NCBI RefSeq assembly: GCF_001642835.1
Contig: NZ_LXEI01000024.1
Span: 1 to 40,065, forward strand
DNA from: Pseudotamlana agarivorans
GTDB lineage: Bacteria; Bacteroidota; Bacteroidia; Flavobacteriales; Flavobacteriaceae
Length of the DNA stretch: 40,065 bases
Direction: 5' to 3'
Position numbers and translations under genes: made by a program. A model generated the notes under the pieces. That model was not told the origin of the DNA. It saw nothing but the letters and a program-made list of their open reading frames with translations, and ran no database searches. Positions 1-8,399 of the stretch are shown piece after piece (the stretch's first letter is position 1; the number at the start of each line of letters is the position of its first letter).

Positions 1-1
1 A

Positions 2-202
2 AAGAAAGCATCCTTTCAACGATTACAGCAGCATATAATGTATCATCAAACTATTCCAAATCAAATTCAAGCAAACGAAGGTAAACGGTTTGTTTGTGTA
101 CTTCCAAAATTCGTGCTTGGGGAAAATGAAAGGCTGATGATTGAATTGATTGAATTGAAAGGTGGGAGGAAAGTGATTGTAAAAGTTAATGACAGAATGT
201 GA
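2..202 (+). CDS. Partial hypothetical protein (C-terminal end only)
   Basis: An open frame enters from the left edge and ends at TGA 200-202, leaving about 66 residues of a C-terminus rich in basic and hydrophobic residues (ending VIVKVNDRM). I do not recognise the family. The composition and uninterrupted frame look like real coding sequence, but the following 800 bp hold only broken genes, so this could also be a relic. The 5' part lies outside the window. Confidence 0.4.
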   Translation, partial: KKASFQRLQQHIMYHQTIPNQIQANEGKRFVCVLPKFVLGENERLMIELIELKGGRKVIVKVNDRM

Positions 203-256
203 AAATATTAATTTAGAAGAATATCAATAAAACATGCATGCTTTTTTTTTACGTGA

Positions 257-766
257 CTTTTAACTTGGTGTTTTAATGAGCAAGTTCGGGATCTCTACAT
301 ATGGACAATGTCATTAGAGATAATATCCGATACAGAATACAATTTAAAATCAACAGTAGTAAATTTAGAATATCAGCTTGACAGGAAGCCAACTTTAGTT
401 ATTATAATGACTAAACCTATAGAACCAGAAGCCTCTAAAGATAGCACTACTAGAATCAAAGACGATTCAGCATCTAATTAAAGGACCTTGGTCAATCTTT
501 TTTATTGCATTTTGTAAGGATTTTCCATATTATTTACGACTTGTGTATTCTCGAAGATTTCAATGATGTTGAGCTTCTATAATATACAAAGAAAGAATAA
601 AACCGCTGGAATTAAGAATGCCATTATTTATCAGCTCTTAGGTGTAGCTTTAATCGGGATTTTTGGAGTCAATGTTTTAAATGCTCTAGTAACTAATGTA
701 TGGTTTAACATTACTTTCTTTGTTCTTTTAGTAGTTTTTGCTGTATACTTTTTAGGAGCTTTCTAG
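257..766 (+). pseudogene. Relic of a DsbD-like thiol:disulfide interchange / cytochrome c biogenesis protein
   Basis: Two separated pieces fit a DsbD-type protein of Flavobacteriia. At about 299-345 the translation IWTMSLEIISDTEYNLKST resembles the start of the periplasmic N-terminal domain, and then runs into an unrelated tail ending at TAA 479-481. At 563-766, 67 codons resemble the transmembrane core (AGIKNAIIYQLLGVAL, then NALVTNVWFN and FAVYFLGAF) and stop abruptly. Everything between, and the C-terminal thioredoxin domain, is missing, so this is a collapsed gene of well under half normal size. A short open stretch at about 795-882 (VDPGGLIGMSRAELRQHV) could be another fragment, but I cannot assign it. 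The assignment rests on remembered family similarity, not on a search. Confidence 0.5.
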
Positions 767-974
767 ATCATATAGTCTGATTTTTAAGTAAATAACGCAT
801 ATTCTCAAGTGGATCCTGGTGGACTTATCGGTATGTCTCGTGCTGAATTAAGACAACATGTTAAAATATTTTATTTACGTTAATTTACTTAATGTTGATG
901 TTTTGTTAATAAGGTAATTCTTGTATATTCATTTAATTTGCGAATTATTGAATTCACAGATTAAATAATCTCTA

Positions 975-1517
975 TTGGTTACACAGGATAATATAATTGG
1001 TAAAAGTGATTTAAAGGAAATATTCTATTTACATTATGATTCACTAGTAGTGTATGCAAAGCGATTTATATTTTCTTTGGATGCCTGTGAAGATTTAGTT
1101 CAAGATGTTTTTGTTGAATTATGGGAAAAAGACATAAAATTTCCTGATGTAGTTTCACTAAAAGCTTATTTATATAAAGTTGTTCGTAATAAATGTTACA
1201 ATATTATTAAGCATGATAAAATAAAAAACAAACATGCTGAAAATGTCAAACAAGCGATTGAGGATGATAATTTTTTTTTAAAACAAATAATTGAGGAAGA
1301 GGTGGTTAATTATTTGTATAAAGCCATTGATAAGCTTCCAGAAAGAAAAAAAGAGATTATCAAGTTAAGCCTTAAAGGTTTGAAAAATTATGAAATTGCA
1401 GAAGAGTTAGGTATAAAACTTCAAACAGTCAAAACATTAAAGTCTCAATCTTACAAAGTTCTGAGAGAACAATTTACAGAGCTAAGTGCTTTTATCTACT
1501 TTTTATTGATGGACTAA
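975..1517 (+). CDS. ECF RNA polymerase sigma factor (FecI/RpoE-like)
   Basis: A 180-residue sigma-70 family protein of the extracytoplasmic-function type. Region 2 is visible near residues 15-55 (LHYDSLVVYAKRF, then DACEDLVQDVFVELWEK), and region 4 near 118-165 (LPERKKEIIKLSLKGLKNYE, then GIKLQTVKTLKSQSYKVLRE), which is the helix-turn-helix for the -35 element. The only start that keeps region 2 complete is TTG at 975, because a stop lies 6 bases upstream. A FecR-type anti-sigma gene follows 215 bp downstream and an STN-containing SusC comes later. This is the usual sigma/anti-sigma/transducer arrangement by which Bacteroidota sense an imported ligand. It probably directs transcription of the SusC operon beginning at 4810. 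Confidence 0.9.
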   Translation: MVTQDNIIGKSDLKEIFYLHYDSLVVYAKRFIFSLDACEDLVQDVFVELWEKDIKFPDVVSLKAYLYKVVRNKCYNIIKHDKIKNKHAENVKQAIEDDNFFLKQIIEEEVVNYLYKAIDKLPERKKEIIKLSLKGLKNYEIAEELGIKLQTVKTLKSQSYKVLREQFTELSAFIYFLLMD

Positions 1518-1634
1518 GCAAAATCCTCATTATCGATAAAACCAATTTTTACAAAATTCAAATAAAAATCTCACTCTTTAATCGAATTTAAATGCTTGTT
1601 TTTTAGTGCTTTAAGTTTGTTTGTTTTTATTGTG

Positions 1635-1664
1635 AGGTGTTTTTTTATAAAAAAACTCCTTTTT
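1635..1664 (+). terminator. Possible weak terminator after the sigma factor gene
   Basis: AGGTGTTTTTT and AAAAAACTCCT can pair around a TATA loop with one mismatch, followed by TTTT. It is AT-rich, so stability is doubtful. It could separate the sigma factor transcript from the fecR transcript. Confidence 0.3.
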
Positions 1665-1732
1665 AATAGTACCATATTAAAACTTAGTTGTTCTATATAT
1701 AGTTAGTAGTCATATATAAATAGTTTAACAGA

Positions 1733-2905
1733 ATGATTGATTTTTTTAAGATATCCAAATTAATAATAAAAAAGTTTCTGAAGGTTTTAAATGAAGTCGA
1801 AAAAAATCAGTTAGAAAAGTTCAGTACCCAATATTCGTTTTTAAAAGAAGTAAGGGTGGAGTCCTTGATAGATAAGTTAGAGCAGTACTCATCAATAAAC
1901 AAAGATGAAGCATGGGAAGCTATAGTGGCAAAAATCGATAAAAAAAACTCAGAAGTTATTCCATTACAAAGAAAGTCTTGGTTTGGGTATGCAGTTGCCT
2001 CGGCTATTATTGGAATTTTATTTTCAGCCTATTTAATTAAAATCAATTATTTCAATTTTATAGAAAAATCAGCCCCAGTAATAGTTGAAACGAATAAAAT
2101 CGTACCAGGTACAAACAGAGCTACTTTAACTTTAGATGATGGATCTAGCGTTGTTTTAGAAAGAGGAGAGTCATATCGTACTAATGAAGCCAGCAGTAAT
2201 GGAGAACAAATAGTTTACAAGTCTGGACGGAATACTTTATCTGAAATAAAATATAATTATTTGACAATACCAAGAGGAGGGCAATTCTACATTGAGCTAT
2301 CCGACGGTACTAAAGTGTGGTTGAATTCAGAAACACAATTAAAATACCCAGTAAGTTTTACAGAAAAAGCGATACGTCAAGTAGAGCTTATTTATGGAGA
2401 GGCTTATTTTGATGTGTCTCCAAGTACCGAGCATCAAGGTTCAAAATTCATGGTAAGAAATAAAAATCAGGATATAGAGGTATTGGGTACTGAATTTAAC
2501 TTAAAGGCATATAAAGGCGAATCAAACATATATACTACTCTTGTAGAGGGGAAGGTATCCTTGTCTTCATCATTGGTAACTAGAATTTTAAAGCCAAAAC
2601 AGCAATTGAAGCTAAGTCTTTTAGATAATTCCATTTCTGTTGATTTGGTTGATGTTTATAATGAGACCTCATGGAAAGAAGGGGTATTTAGTTTTGATGG
2701 TAAAACACTTCATGAAGTAATGATGGTTTTATCACGGTGGTATGATGTTAATGTGACTTTTGAGAAAGAAATTGATAAGAAAGAGGAAGAGTTCGTTGGT
2801 CTTTTTAGTAAAAATAAGGAGTTAGAAAATATTTTAAATACAATGAAAAAATCAGGAATAATAAATAACTATAAAGTCAGTGGTAAAAAAATAATACTCA
2901 AATAA
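1733..2905 (+). CDS. FecR-family anti-sigma factor
   Basis: A 390-residue inner-membrane anti-sigma factor that would hold the ECF sigma factor at the cytoplasmic face and receive the signal from the STN domain of the SusC protein through its periplasmic part. The cytoplasmic head is about residues 1-80, including the WEAIVAKI region. A single membrane segment runs about 83-102 (WFGYAVASAIIGILFSAYLI). The FecR domain follows (TIPRGGQFYIELSDGTKVWL, then GEAYFDVSP and DIEVLGTEFNL), and the C-terminal DUF4974-type domain starts near residue 325 (LHEVMMVLSRWYDVNVTFE). It lies between the sigma gene and a secreted LTD protein, with 44 bp to the latter. Confidence 0.92.
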   Translation: MIDFFKISKLIIKKFLKVLNEVEKNQLEKFSTQYSFLKEVRVESLIDKLEQYSSINKDEAWEAIVAKIDKKNSEVIPLQRKSWFGYAVASAIIGILFSAYLIKINYFNFIEKSAPVIVETNKIVPGTNRATLTLDDGSSVVLERGESYRTNEASSNGEQIVYKSGRNTLSEIKYNYLTIPRGGQFYIELSDGTKVWLNSETQLKYPVSFTEKAIRQVELIYGEAYFDVSPSTEHQGSKFMVRNKNQDIEVLGTEFNLKAYKGESNIYTTLVEGKVSLSSSLVTRILKPKQQLKLSLLDNSISVDLVDVYNETSWKEGVFSFDGKTLHEVMMVLSRWYDVNVTFEKEIDKKEEEFVGLFSKNKELENILNTMKKSGIINNYKVSGKKIILK

Positions 2906-2949
2906 GAGTCATTAAAAAGGGATCTTTTGATATAAAAACTAAAAAAAAC

Positions 2950-4647
2950 ATGAAAAAAATTACATTATTTATTACAGTAGTATTAACAGCCTTTGCTGTT
3001 AAGGCCCAAACAACTGTTTTTCAAGAAAATTTTGAAACGGGTAATTCAGGAGTACAATCTGAAAATTGCAATGACAATATTAACGATTTTTTTGCTAGAA
3101 CAGATGGTTCAGATATAAGTACAGATTATAATGTATTAGGTAAGGAAGGAAATTACTTTTTTGCCGCTCAAGATTTAGACGGAGATTGTTCAAGTCCAAC
3201 TCAAACGTTAATGTTTGATGATATTAATATATCGGGATATACAAGTTTAGCATTGTCGCTTCTTGTTGCTGAAGATACAGCAACAGATGGCTTAGGTGAT
3301 TGGGACCCTGAAGATGTAGTTTCGATAGCAGTTGATTATGACAATAGTGGTACGTTTATTAATTTATTTCAATTTGTCGGAGCTGGTAATTCTACACCAG
3401 GATTAGATTCAGATAGTGATGGTATTATTGATGGAGCTTTGCTGTCAGATACTTTTGCAGAATTTACATCACCGTTAGGTACAGGGGACGTTATAGATGT
3501 GCTAATAACATTTACACTTAGTGCTGGAGACGAAGATATCGCGATTGATAATCTTAGTATAATAAATGGAGTTTCTCCTTCTGTGAGTTTTGATAATACT
3601 ATCACAAATTTAGAAGAAACAGATGATACGCAGTCTATATCTATTCCAGTTACGTTATTAGGGTATTCTGGTATTAATGTATCCTTAAATGTATCTGTAG
3701 ATGGTTCTAGTACAGTAGATCCTGGAGATTATACTTTAAACACGAGCTCACTTACTTTTACAGAAAATGGAACTCAAAATATTTTAGTTGATATTCATGA
3801 TGATGCAGACGCTGGTGAGTTAGAGACTTTAGTATTTGTCTTAACTGAAACTACATCAACAAATAGTATGTTATTGCAAAATATGCATACTGTTTTTATT
3901 CAAGATGATGATTTTTTAGTAGTAAATGAAGTATTAACAAGGCCAGATAGTGATGCGAACGGAGATGGAATAGGTAGTTCCTCAGATGATGAGTTTATAG
4001 AAATCATTAATAACAGTGGTTCAAGTATAGATATTTCAAATTATGAGATACATGATGGAGCTGCTATGAGACACGTGTTTCTTTCTACAACAATTCCAGC
4101 TGGAGAATCTATAGTTGTTTTTGGTGGAGGTACGCCAACAGGTATTTCAGGTTTAGTCCAGACTGCAAGTACGGGCAGTTTTTCTCTTAATAATGGTGGG
4201 GATACAGTAACACTTTATAATGGAGTAGGTGAAATATTACTTCAACATGTGTTTGGTTCAACGGCCAATCTTTCTGATGGATCTTTTGCCAGAGAACCAG
4301 ACATTACGGGAGATTTTGTATTTCATTCTACTATAGGAACTAATACAGTAAAATATTCACCAGGTTTAGATAACACTGATGGTACCACTTTAAATGTTAA
4401 GGACATTAAATCAAACGAAGGTTTGTTAATTTATAAAACAAGCAATAATACTTTAAAAGTAAATGGTTTGGAGACTTCTGTTGCTAATTTTAAAATGTAC
4501 TCAGTTGAAGGGAAGTTGGTGATTAATGAAAACTTATCAATTAATAAAGAATTTGATTTAGAGAGTTTTTCAGCTGGAGTATATTTTGTTATTATTCAAG
4601 ATAATAATTACACCTATTCAAAGAAAATATTACTAACGGATAAATAA
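2950..4647 (+). CDS. Secreted T9SS substrate with Calx-beta and lamin-tail domains
   Basis: A 565-residue surface protein. Residues 1-20 are a Sec signal peptide (ending AFAVKAQ). The next 190 residues form an acidic beta-rich region with DGDC, DSDSDGIIDG and DEDIAIDN stretches that may bind calcium. Residues about 210-318 resemble a Calx-beta domain (VSFDNTITNLEETDDTQSIS, then DPGDYTL and ITEN-like TFTENGTQ). Residues about 323-430 are a lamin-tail domain (VVNEVLTRPDSDANGDG, DEFIEIINNSG, IDISNYEIHDG). The last 80 residues are a type A T9SS sorting domain (FKMYSVEGKLV, AGVYFVIIQD, SKKILL). No catalytic site is visible, so an adhesive or scaffolding role is likely. Family descriptions note that bacterial lamin-tail domains co-occur with synaptojanin-like (EEP) and calcineurin-like hydrolases, both of which are nearby. 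Confidence 0.85.
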   Translation: MKKITLFITVVLTAFAVKAQTTVFQENFETGNSGVQSENCNDNINDFFARTDGSDISTDYNVLGKEGNYFFAAQDLDGDCSSPTQTLMFDDINISGYTSLALSLLVAEDTATDGLGDWDPEDVVSIAVDYDNSGTFINLFQFVGAGNSTPGLDSDSDGIIDGALLSDTFAEFTSPLGTGDVIDVLITFTLSAGDEDIAIDNLSIINGVSPSVSFDNTITNLEETDDTQSISIPVTLLGYSGINVSLNVSVDGSSTVDPGDYTLNTSSLTFTENGTQNILVDIHDDADAGELETLVFVLTETTSTNSMLLQNMHTVFIQDDDFLVVNEVLTRPDSDANGDGIGSSSDDEFIEIINNSGSSIDISNYEIHDGAAMRHVFLSTTIPAGESIVVFGGGTPTGISGLVQTASTGSFSLNNGGDTVTLYNGVGEILLQHVFGSTANLSDGSFAREPDITGDFVFHSTIGTNTVKYSPGLDNTDGTTLNVKDIKSNEGLLIYKTSNNTLKVNGLETSVANFKMYSVEGKLVINENLSINKEFDLESFSAGVYFVIIQDNNYTYSKKILLTDK

Positions 4648-4809
4648 ATCACTTAGAACTTAAAAATAATAAAATAATAGTCAAGAATAAATAAGAAGTA
4701 AAGAGAAGAATTAACCTTAAGAAAAAAACAAAAAAAGAGAATGAAGTTAGCATTTGGCAGTGACTAGGCTTTGTCCCTTACGATTGTTATAATTTAACAA
4801 AGTAAATTT

Positions 4810-7800
4810 ATGAAAATTAATTTAATACTAGTGCGCTGCAGTTTTCAAAAAGCGTGCCTAGTAAATATTATGAGAACATTTATATTTCTATTGTGTACAA
4901 CGGTTTTTAGTCTTTCAACGGATAAAGCTTTCTCACAAGACAAAATAATAATTTCAGAAGACCAAACTGTTACAGTCGATGAAGTTTTTGAAATTATAAA
5001 GAGTCAAACAAACTATAATTTTATTTATCGAAAAAAGGTTTTTCAAAATGCACCAAAAGTGCAATTAAAGAAAGGAGAAATACTTATTACAGAGTTGTTA
5101 AAAAAGAGTTTCTCTGGTAGTAATGTTAGCTATAAAGTTAATGTTGAAGATGTCATTATAATCCAAGAAAATGATTTTCAGAAAACTACACTAGATAACG
5201 ATGTGCAAGGGTATCAGGTGTCAGGTATAATCAGTGACCAAACTGGTTTTCCTTTGGTAGGTGCTAATGTGTATGAAAAGGGTATAAGTAATAAGGGGGC
5301 TCAAACAAATTTTGATGGTAGTTTTACCTTAAAAGTTAGTTATCAAAATGCTGTACTAGTAGTGTCATACGTTGGTTTTGTAACCAAAGAAGTGCCTATT
5401 GACGGGAAAGATTCACTTAATATAACGTTGCAAGAAGATACAACACAGTTAGATGAAGTTGTTATTGTTGGTTATGGAGAACAAAAAAAGGTTAATTTAA
5501 CAGGAGCTGTAGGTGTTGTAACAGCCGAAGAAATAAATGACAGACCTGTAATAGATCTTGCAAAAGCATTACAAGGAGCAGACCCTTCCGTGAACTTAAC
5601 CTTTAACACGGGTGTATTAGATTCAGGATACAATATTGATATTAGAGGAGGGGCGTCATTAAACAACTCTAACCCGCTGATTATTGCTGATGGTATAGAG
5701 GTCAATTTAAACCAGATAAATCCAAATGATATCGAATCTATTTCCGTACTAAAAGATATTTCAAGTGCAGCTATATATGGAGCTAGAGCGTCAGCAGGAG
5801 TAATTTTAATTACAACAAAATCGGGAAAAAACACCAATAATAAAGTTAAAGTTGATTTTAATACAAGAACAGGGTTTTCTCAAAATACAACATCAACAGA
5901 TTTTATAACCACAGGCTATGATCATGTTAGTATAGTAAACCAGTTTTATGAAGCTCATGAAGGAAGGCAAATGTTAGATTATGATTCTGATGAGATGCAA
6001 ATGCTTTACGATAGGAGAAAAGATAGAGTCGAGCATCCTGATCGTCCATGGGTTGTTGTTGGTGACGATAATAAATATAGATATTACGGTAATTTTGATT
6101 GGTTCAATTATTTCTATAGAAAAACACGTCCTGAAACTGAAAATAGTATTTCAATTAGTGGAGGTAATAAGAAAACAACATATTTTGTAAGTGGAAGACT
6201 AATGAAGCAAGATGGTATATATAGTATTTACCATGATAACATGACTTTTGGTACATTTCGTACCAATTTAAAAACAGAGATTAATCCTTGGCTTCGGTAC
6301 ACAAGTACTATAAACTATGCTAATAGAATTTATAAATACGCAGGTAGATTTCTAGAACAAGGAACAGTTAGTGAGCTTTCAAGAAAGGCCATAGCTACAT
6401 TTGTTCCAAGAAACCCAGATGGATCGATAGTACAGTATCCTACTCAATTCCTTCCTGGTTCTCCTATAGGTGGAGGACATGGAGGTTTTCTAACAGCTGA
6501 TAATTCACGCAATTCAAGAGGAACAAAAACTTTTATTATTTCTAATCAATTAGATTTAGATTTTAGAAAAGATTTAAGCCTTACCATGAATTATGCTTAT
6601 AAATATGAAACTCGGTTAATAAAATACCGTAGCAATACATTTGAATATTCTGATGAGTTGAATGTGTTTAATACGTATCAAGCAGGTTCTATTTATGATT
6701 ACTACAGAGAGCAACATAGAGGAAGAAATAACCATAACGTTAATCTGTATGCAACTTATAATCCTTATTTGAATAATAATCACAATTTAAAAATTGTTAT
6801 TGGAAATCAATTTGAGGAGTATAGAAACACCGATTTATCTGTAAGGCAGTATGATTTGTTAAATGAGGATTTAAGCACATTTGCAGTAGGTGCTGGAGAA
6901 ATAGAATTAGCACAATCCATAAATGCATTTAAAAACTTAGGCTTTTTTGGGCGTTTAAATTACGATTATAAAGGGAAATACCTTTTTGAGGTGAGTGGAC
7001 GTTTTGACGGAACATCTAGATTTAGGAAGGAAGAGCAATGGGGATTCTTTCCTTCTGGATCTTTTGGGTGGAGAATGAGTGAAGAAAGTTTTTGGGAGGG
7101 TATAAACCCAGTAATAAATAACAGTAAACTTAGATTGTCATATGGGAGTTTAGGTAATCAGCAAGTTGATAATTATGCCACTTTTGAAGAAATATCACCG
7201 GATATCCAAATGGAATACACTTTCGATGGTACTTCTAGAGCAAGCAGTGCAGGCATATCCAATCCTATTTCATCTTCTTTAACATGGGAAACAGTGTCAA
7301 TGCTCAATATAGGTTTAGATTTATCTTTCCTTAAAAACCGTATAAATTTAACATATGATTATTATGTTAGGGATACTAAAGATATGTTGCAACAGTCTTT
7401 AACGCTTCCTGCTGTATATGGTGCTGCCACACCAACGGCGAATACAGCAAACCTACGAACAAAAGGTTGGGAATTAGACCTTTCGTGGAACGATCATTTT
7501 AAATTAAAAGAGTCTCCTTTTGAATATAATTTAGGATTTACATTAGGAGATTATGTAACAAAAGTAACTAAGTACAACAATCCAGATAAATTAATAGATG
7601 AATTCTATGAAGGTCAGACACTAGGTGAAATGTGGGGCTATAAAGTAGCTGGGTTATTTGCAAGTGACGAATATGCCTCTGCTTACCAAGCGATAATTGA
7701 CGATAGTGCTGTAAACAGAAGAGTGTATAACGGGTCTGTAAATAATTACCTGTTAGCTGGAGATGTTGAGTTTATAGACCTTAATGGAGATAACGTCATC

Positions 7801-8382
7801 AATGAAGGCTCAGGTACTGTAAATGATTCAGGAGACAAAAGAGTCGTTGGAAATAGTCTACCACGGTATTCTTACTCCTTTAGAATTGGGGCAAATTGGA
7901 AAGGTTTTGAAATATCTGCTTTCTTCCAAGGTGTAGCAAAGCAAGATTGGTTTGCAAAACCTGAAACAACAGATCTTTGGGGGCCTTTTGCATACCCAGG
8001 AGCATCTTTTATACATAAAGATTTTGCGTCAAATTATTGGACTGAAAATAATCCAGACGCATATTTCCCAAGACCTCGAGGATATCAAGCATATGCAGGC
8101 AGTTCTTTAAATGTTGTGTCAGATCGATATCTTCAGGATGTATCATACCTAAGACTAAAAAACTTAACCATTGGCTATACAATTCCAACTGCGATAAAAG
8201 GCTTGGATAGTGTTAAAATATATGCCACTGGGGAAAATTTGTTTTACTGGAGCAAATTAAAGCGTAATACATTAACTATTGACCCCGAGCTAACAAATAC
8301 TAATGCAACTTATAATGCAAATACAGGGCTAGGCTATTTTTATTCTAAGACGATTTCTGTAGGTGCCAACATATCAATCTAA
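4810..8382 (+). CDS. SusC/RagA-family TonB-linked outer-membrane transporter with STN signalling domain
   Basis: A 1190-residue TonB-dependent transporter. The signal peptide lies in the first about 43 residues. ATG 4870 (MRTFIFLLC) would give a shorter signal peptide, but the longer N-terminus from 4810 is common in STN-type SusC proteins. In order: STN domain about 50-118, carboxypeptidase-D-like domain about 136-210 (VSGIISDQTGFPLVGANVYE, then NFDGSFTL), SusC signature and plug from about 215 (LDEVVIVGYGEQKKVNLTGA, ISVLKDISSAAIYGARASAG), then the 22-strand barrel to the C-terminus (KTISVGANISI). The STN domain is the part that signals to FecR, matching the upstream sigma/anti-sigma pair. 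The substrate cannot be read from the sequence. The susD partner starts 17 bp downstream. Confidence 0.95.
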   Translation: MKINLILVRCSFQKACLVNIMRTFIFLLCTTVFSLSTDKAFSQDKIIISEDQTVTVDEVFEIIKSQTNYNFIYRKKVFQNAPKVQLKKGEILITELLKKSFSGSNVSYKVNVEDVIIIQENDFQKTTLDNDVQGYQVSGIISDQTGFPLVGANVYEKGISNKGAQTNFDGSFTLKVSYQNAVLVVSYVGFVTKEVPIDGKDSLNITLQEDTTQLDEVVIVGYGEQKKVNLTGAVGVVTAEEINDRPVIDLAKALQGADPSVNLTFNTGVLDSGYNIDIRGGASLNNSNPLIIADGIEVNLNQINPNDIESISVLKDISSAAIYGARASAGVILITTKSGKNTNNKVKVDFNTRTGFSQNTTSTDFITTGYDHVSIVNQFYEAHEGRQMLDYDSDEMQMLYDRRKDRVEHPDRPWVVVGDDNKYRYYGNFDWFNYFYRKTRPETENSISISGGNKKTTYFVSGRLMKQDGIYSIYHDNMTFGTFRTNLKTEINPWLRYTSTINYANRIYKYAGRFLEQGTVSELSRKAIATFVPRNPDGSIVQYPTQFLPGSPIGGGHGGFLTADNSRNSRGTKTFIISNQLDLDFRKDLSLTMNYAYKYETRLIKYRSNTFEYSDELNVFNTYQAGSIYDYYREQHRGRNNHNVNLYATYNPYLNNNHNLKIVIGNQFEEYRNTDLSVRQYDLLNEDLSTFAVGAGEIELAQSINAFKNLGFFGRLNYDYKGKYLFEVSGRFDGTSRFRKEEQWGFFPSGSFGWRMSEESFWEGINPVINNSKLRLSYGSLGNQQVDNYATFEEISPDIQMEYTFDGTSRASSAGISNPISSSLTWETVSMLNIGLDLSFLKNRINLTYDYYVRDTKDMLQQSLTLPAVYGAATPTANTANLRTKGWELDLSWNDHFKLKESPFEYNLGFTLGDYVTKVTKYNNPDKLIDEFYEGQTLGEMWGYKVAGLFASDEYASAYQAIIDDSAVNRRVYNGSVNNYLLAGDVEFIDLNGDNVINEGSGTVNDSGDKRVVGNSLPRYSYSFRIGANWKGFEISAFFQGVAKQDWFAKPETTDLWGPFAYPGASFIHKDFASNYWTENNPDAYFPRPRGYQAYAGSSLNVVSDRYLQDVSYLRLKNLTIGYTIPTAIKGLDSVKIYATGENLFYWSKLKRNTLTIDPELTNTNATYNANTGLGYFYSKTISVGANISI

Positions 8383-8399
8383 AAAATAAGTAATTTAAG

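Noticed and set aside
5472-5837. Minus-strand open frame inside the first susC
   Set aside because: It is a shadow of strongly conserved SusC plug sequence on the plus strand. The same applies to minus-strand frames at 3369-3605, 9922-10167, 12711-12920, 12968-13156, 14301-14489, 14699-14932 and 29622-29855.
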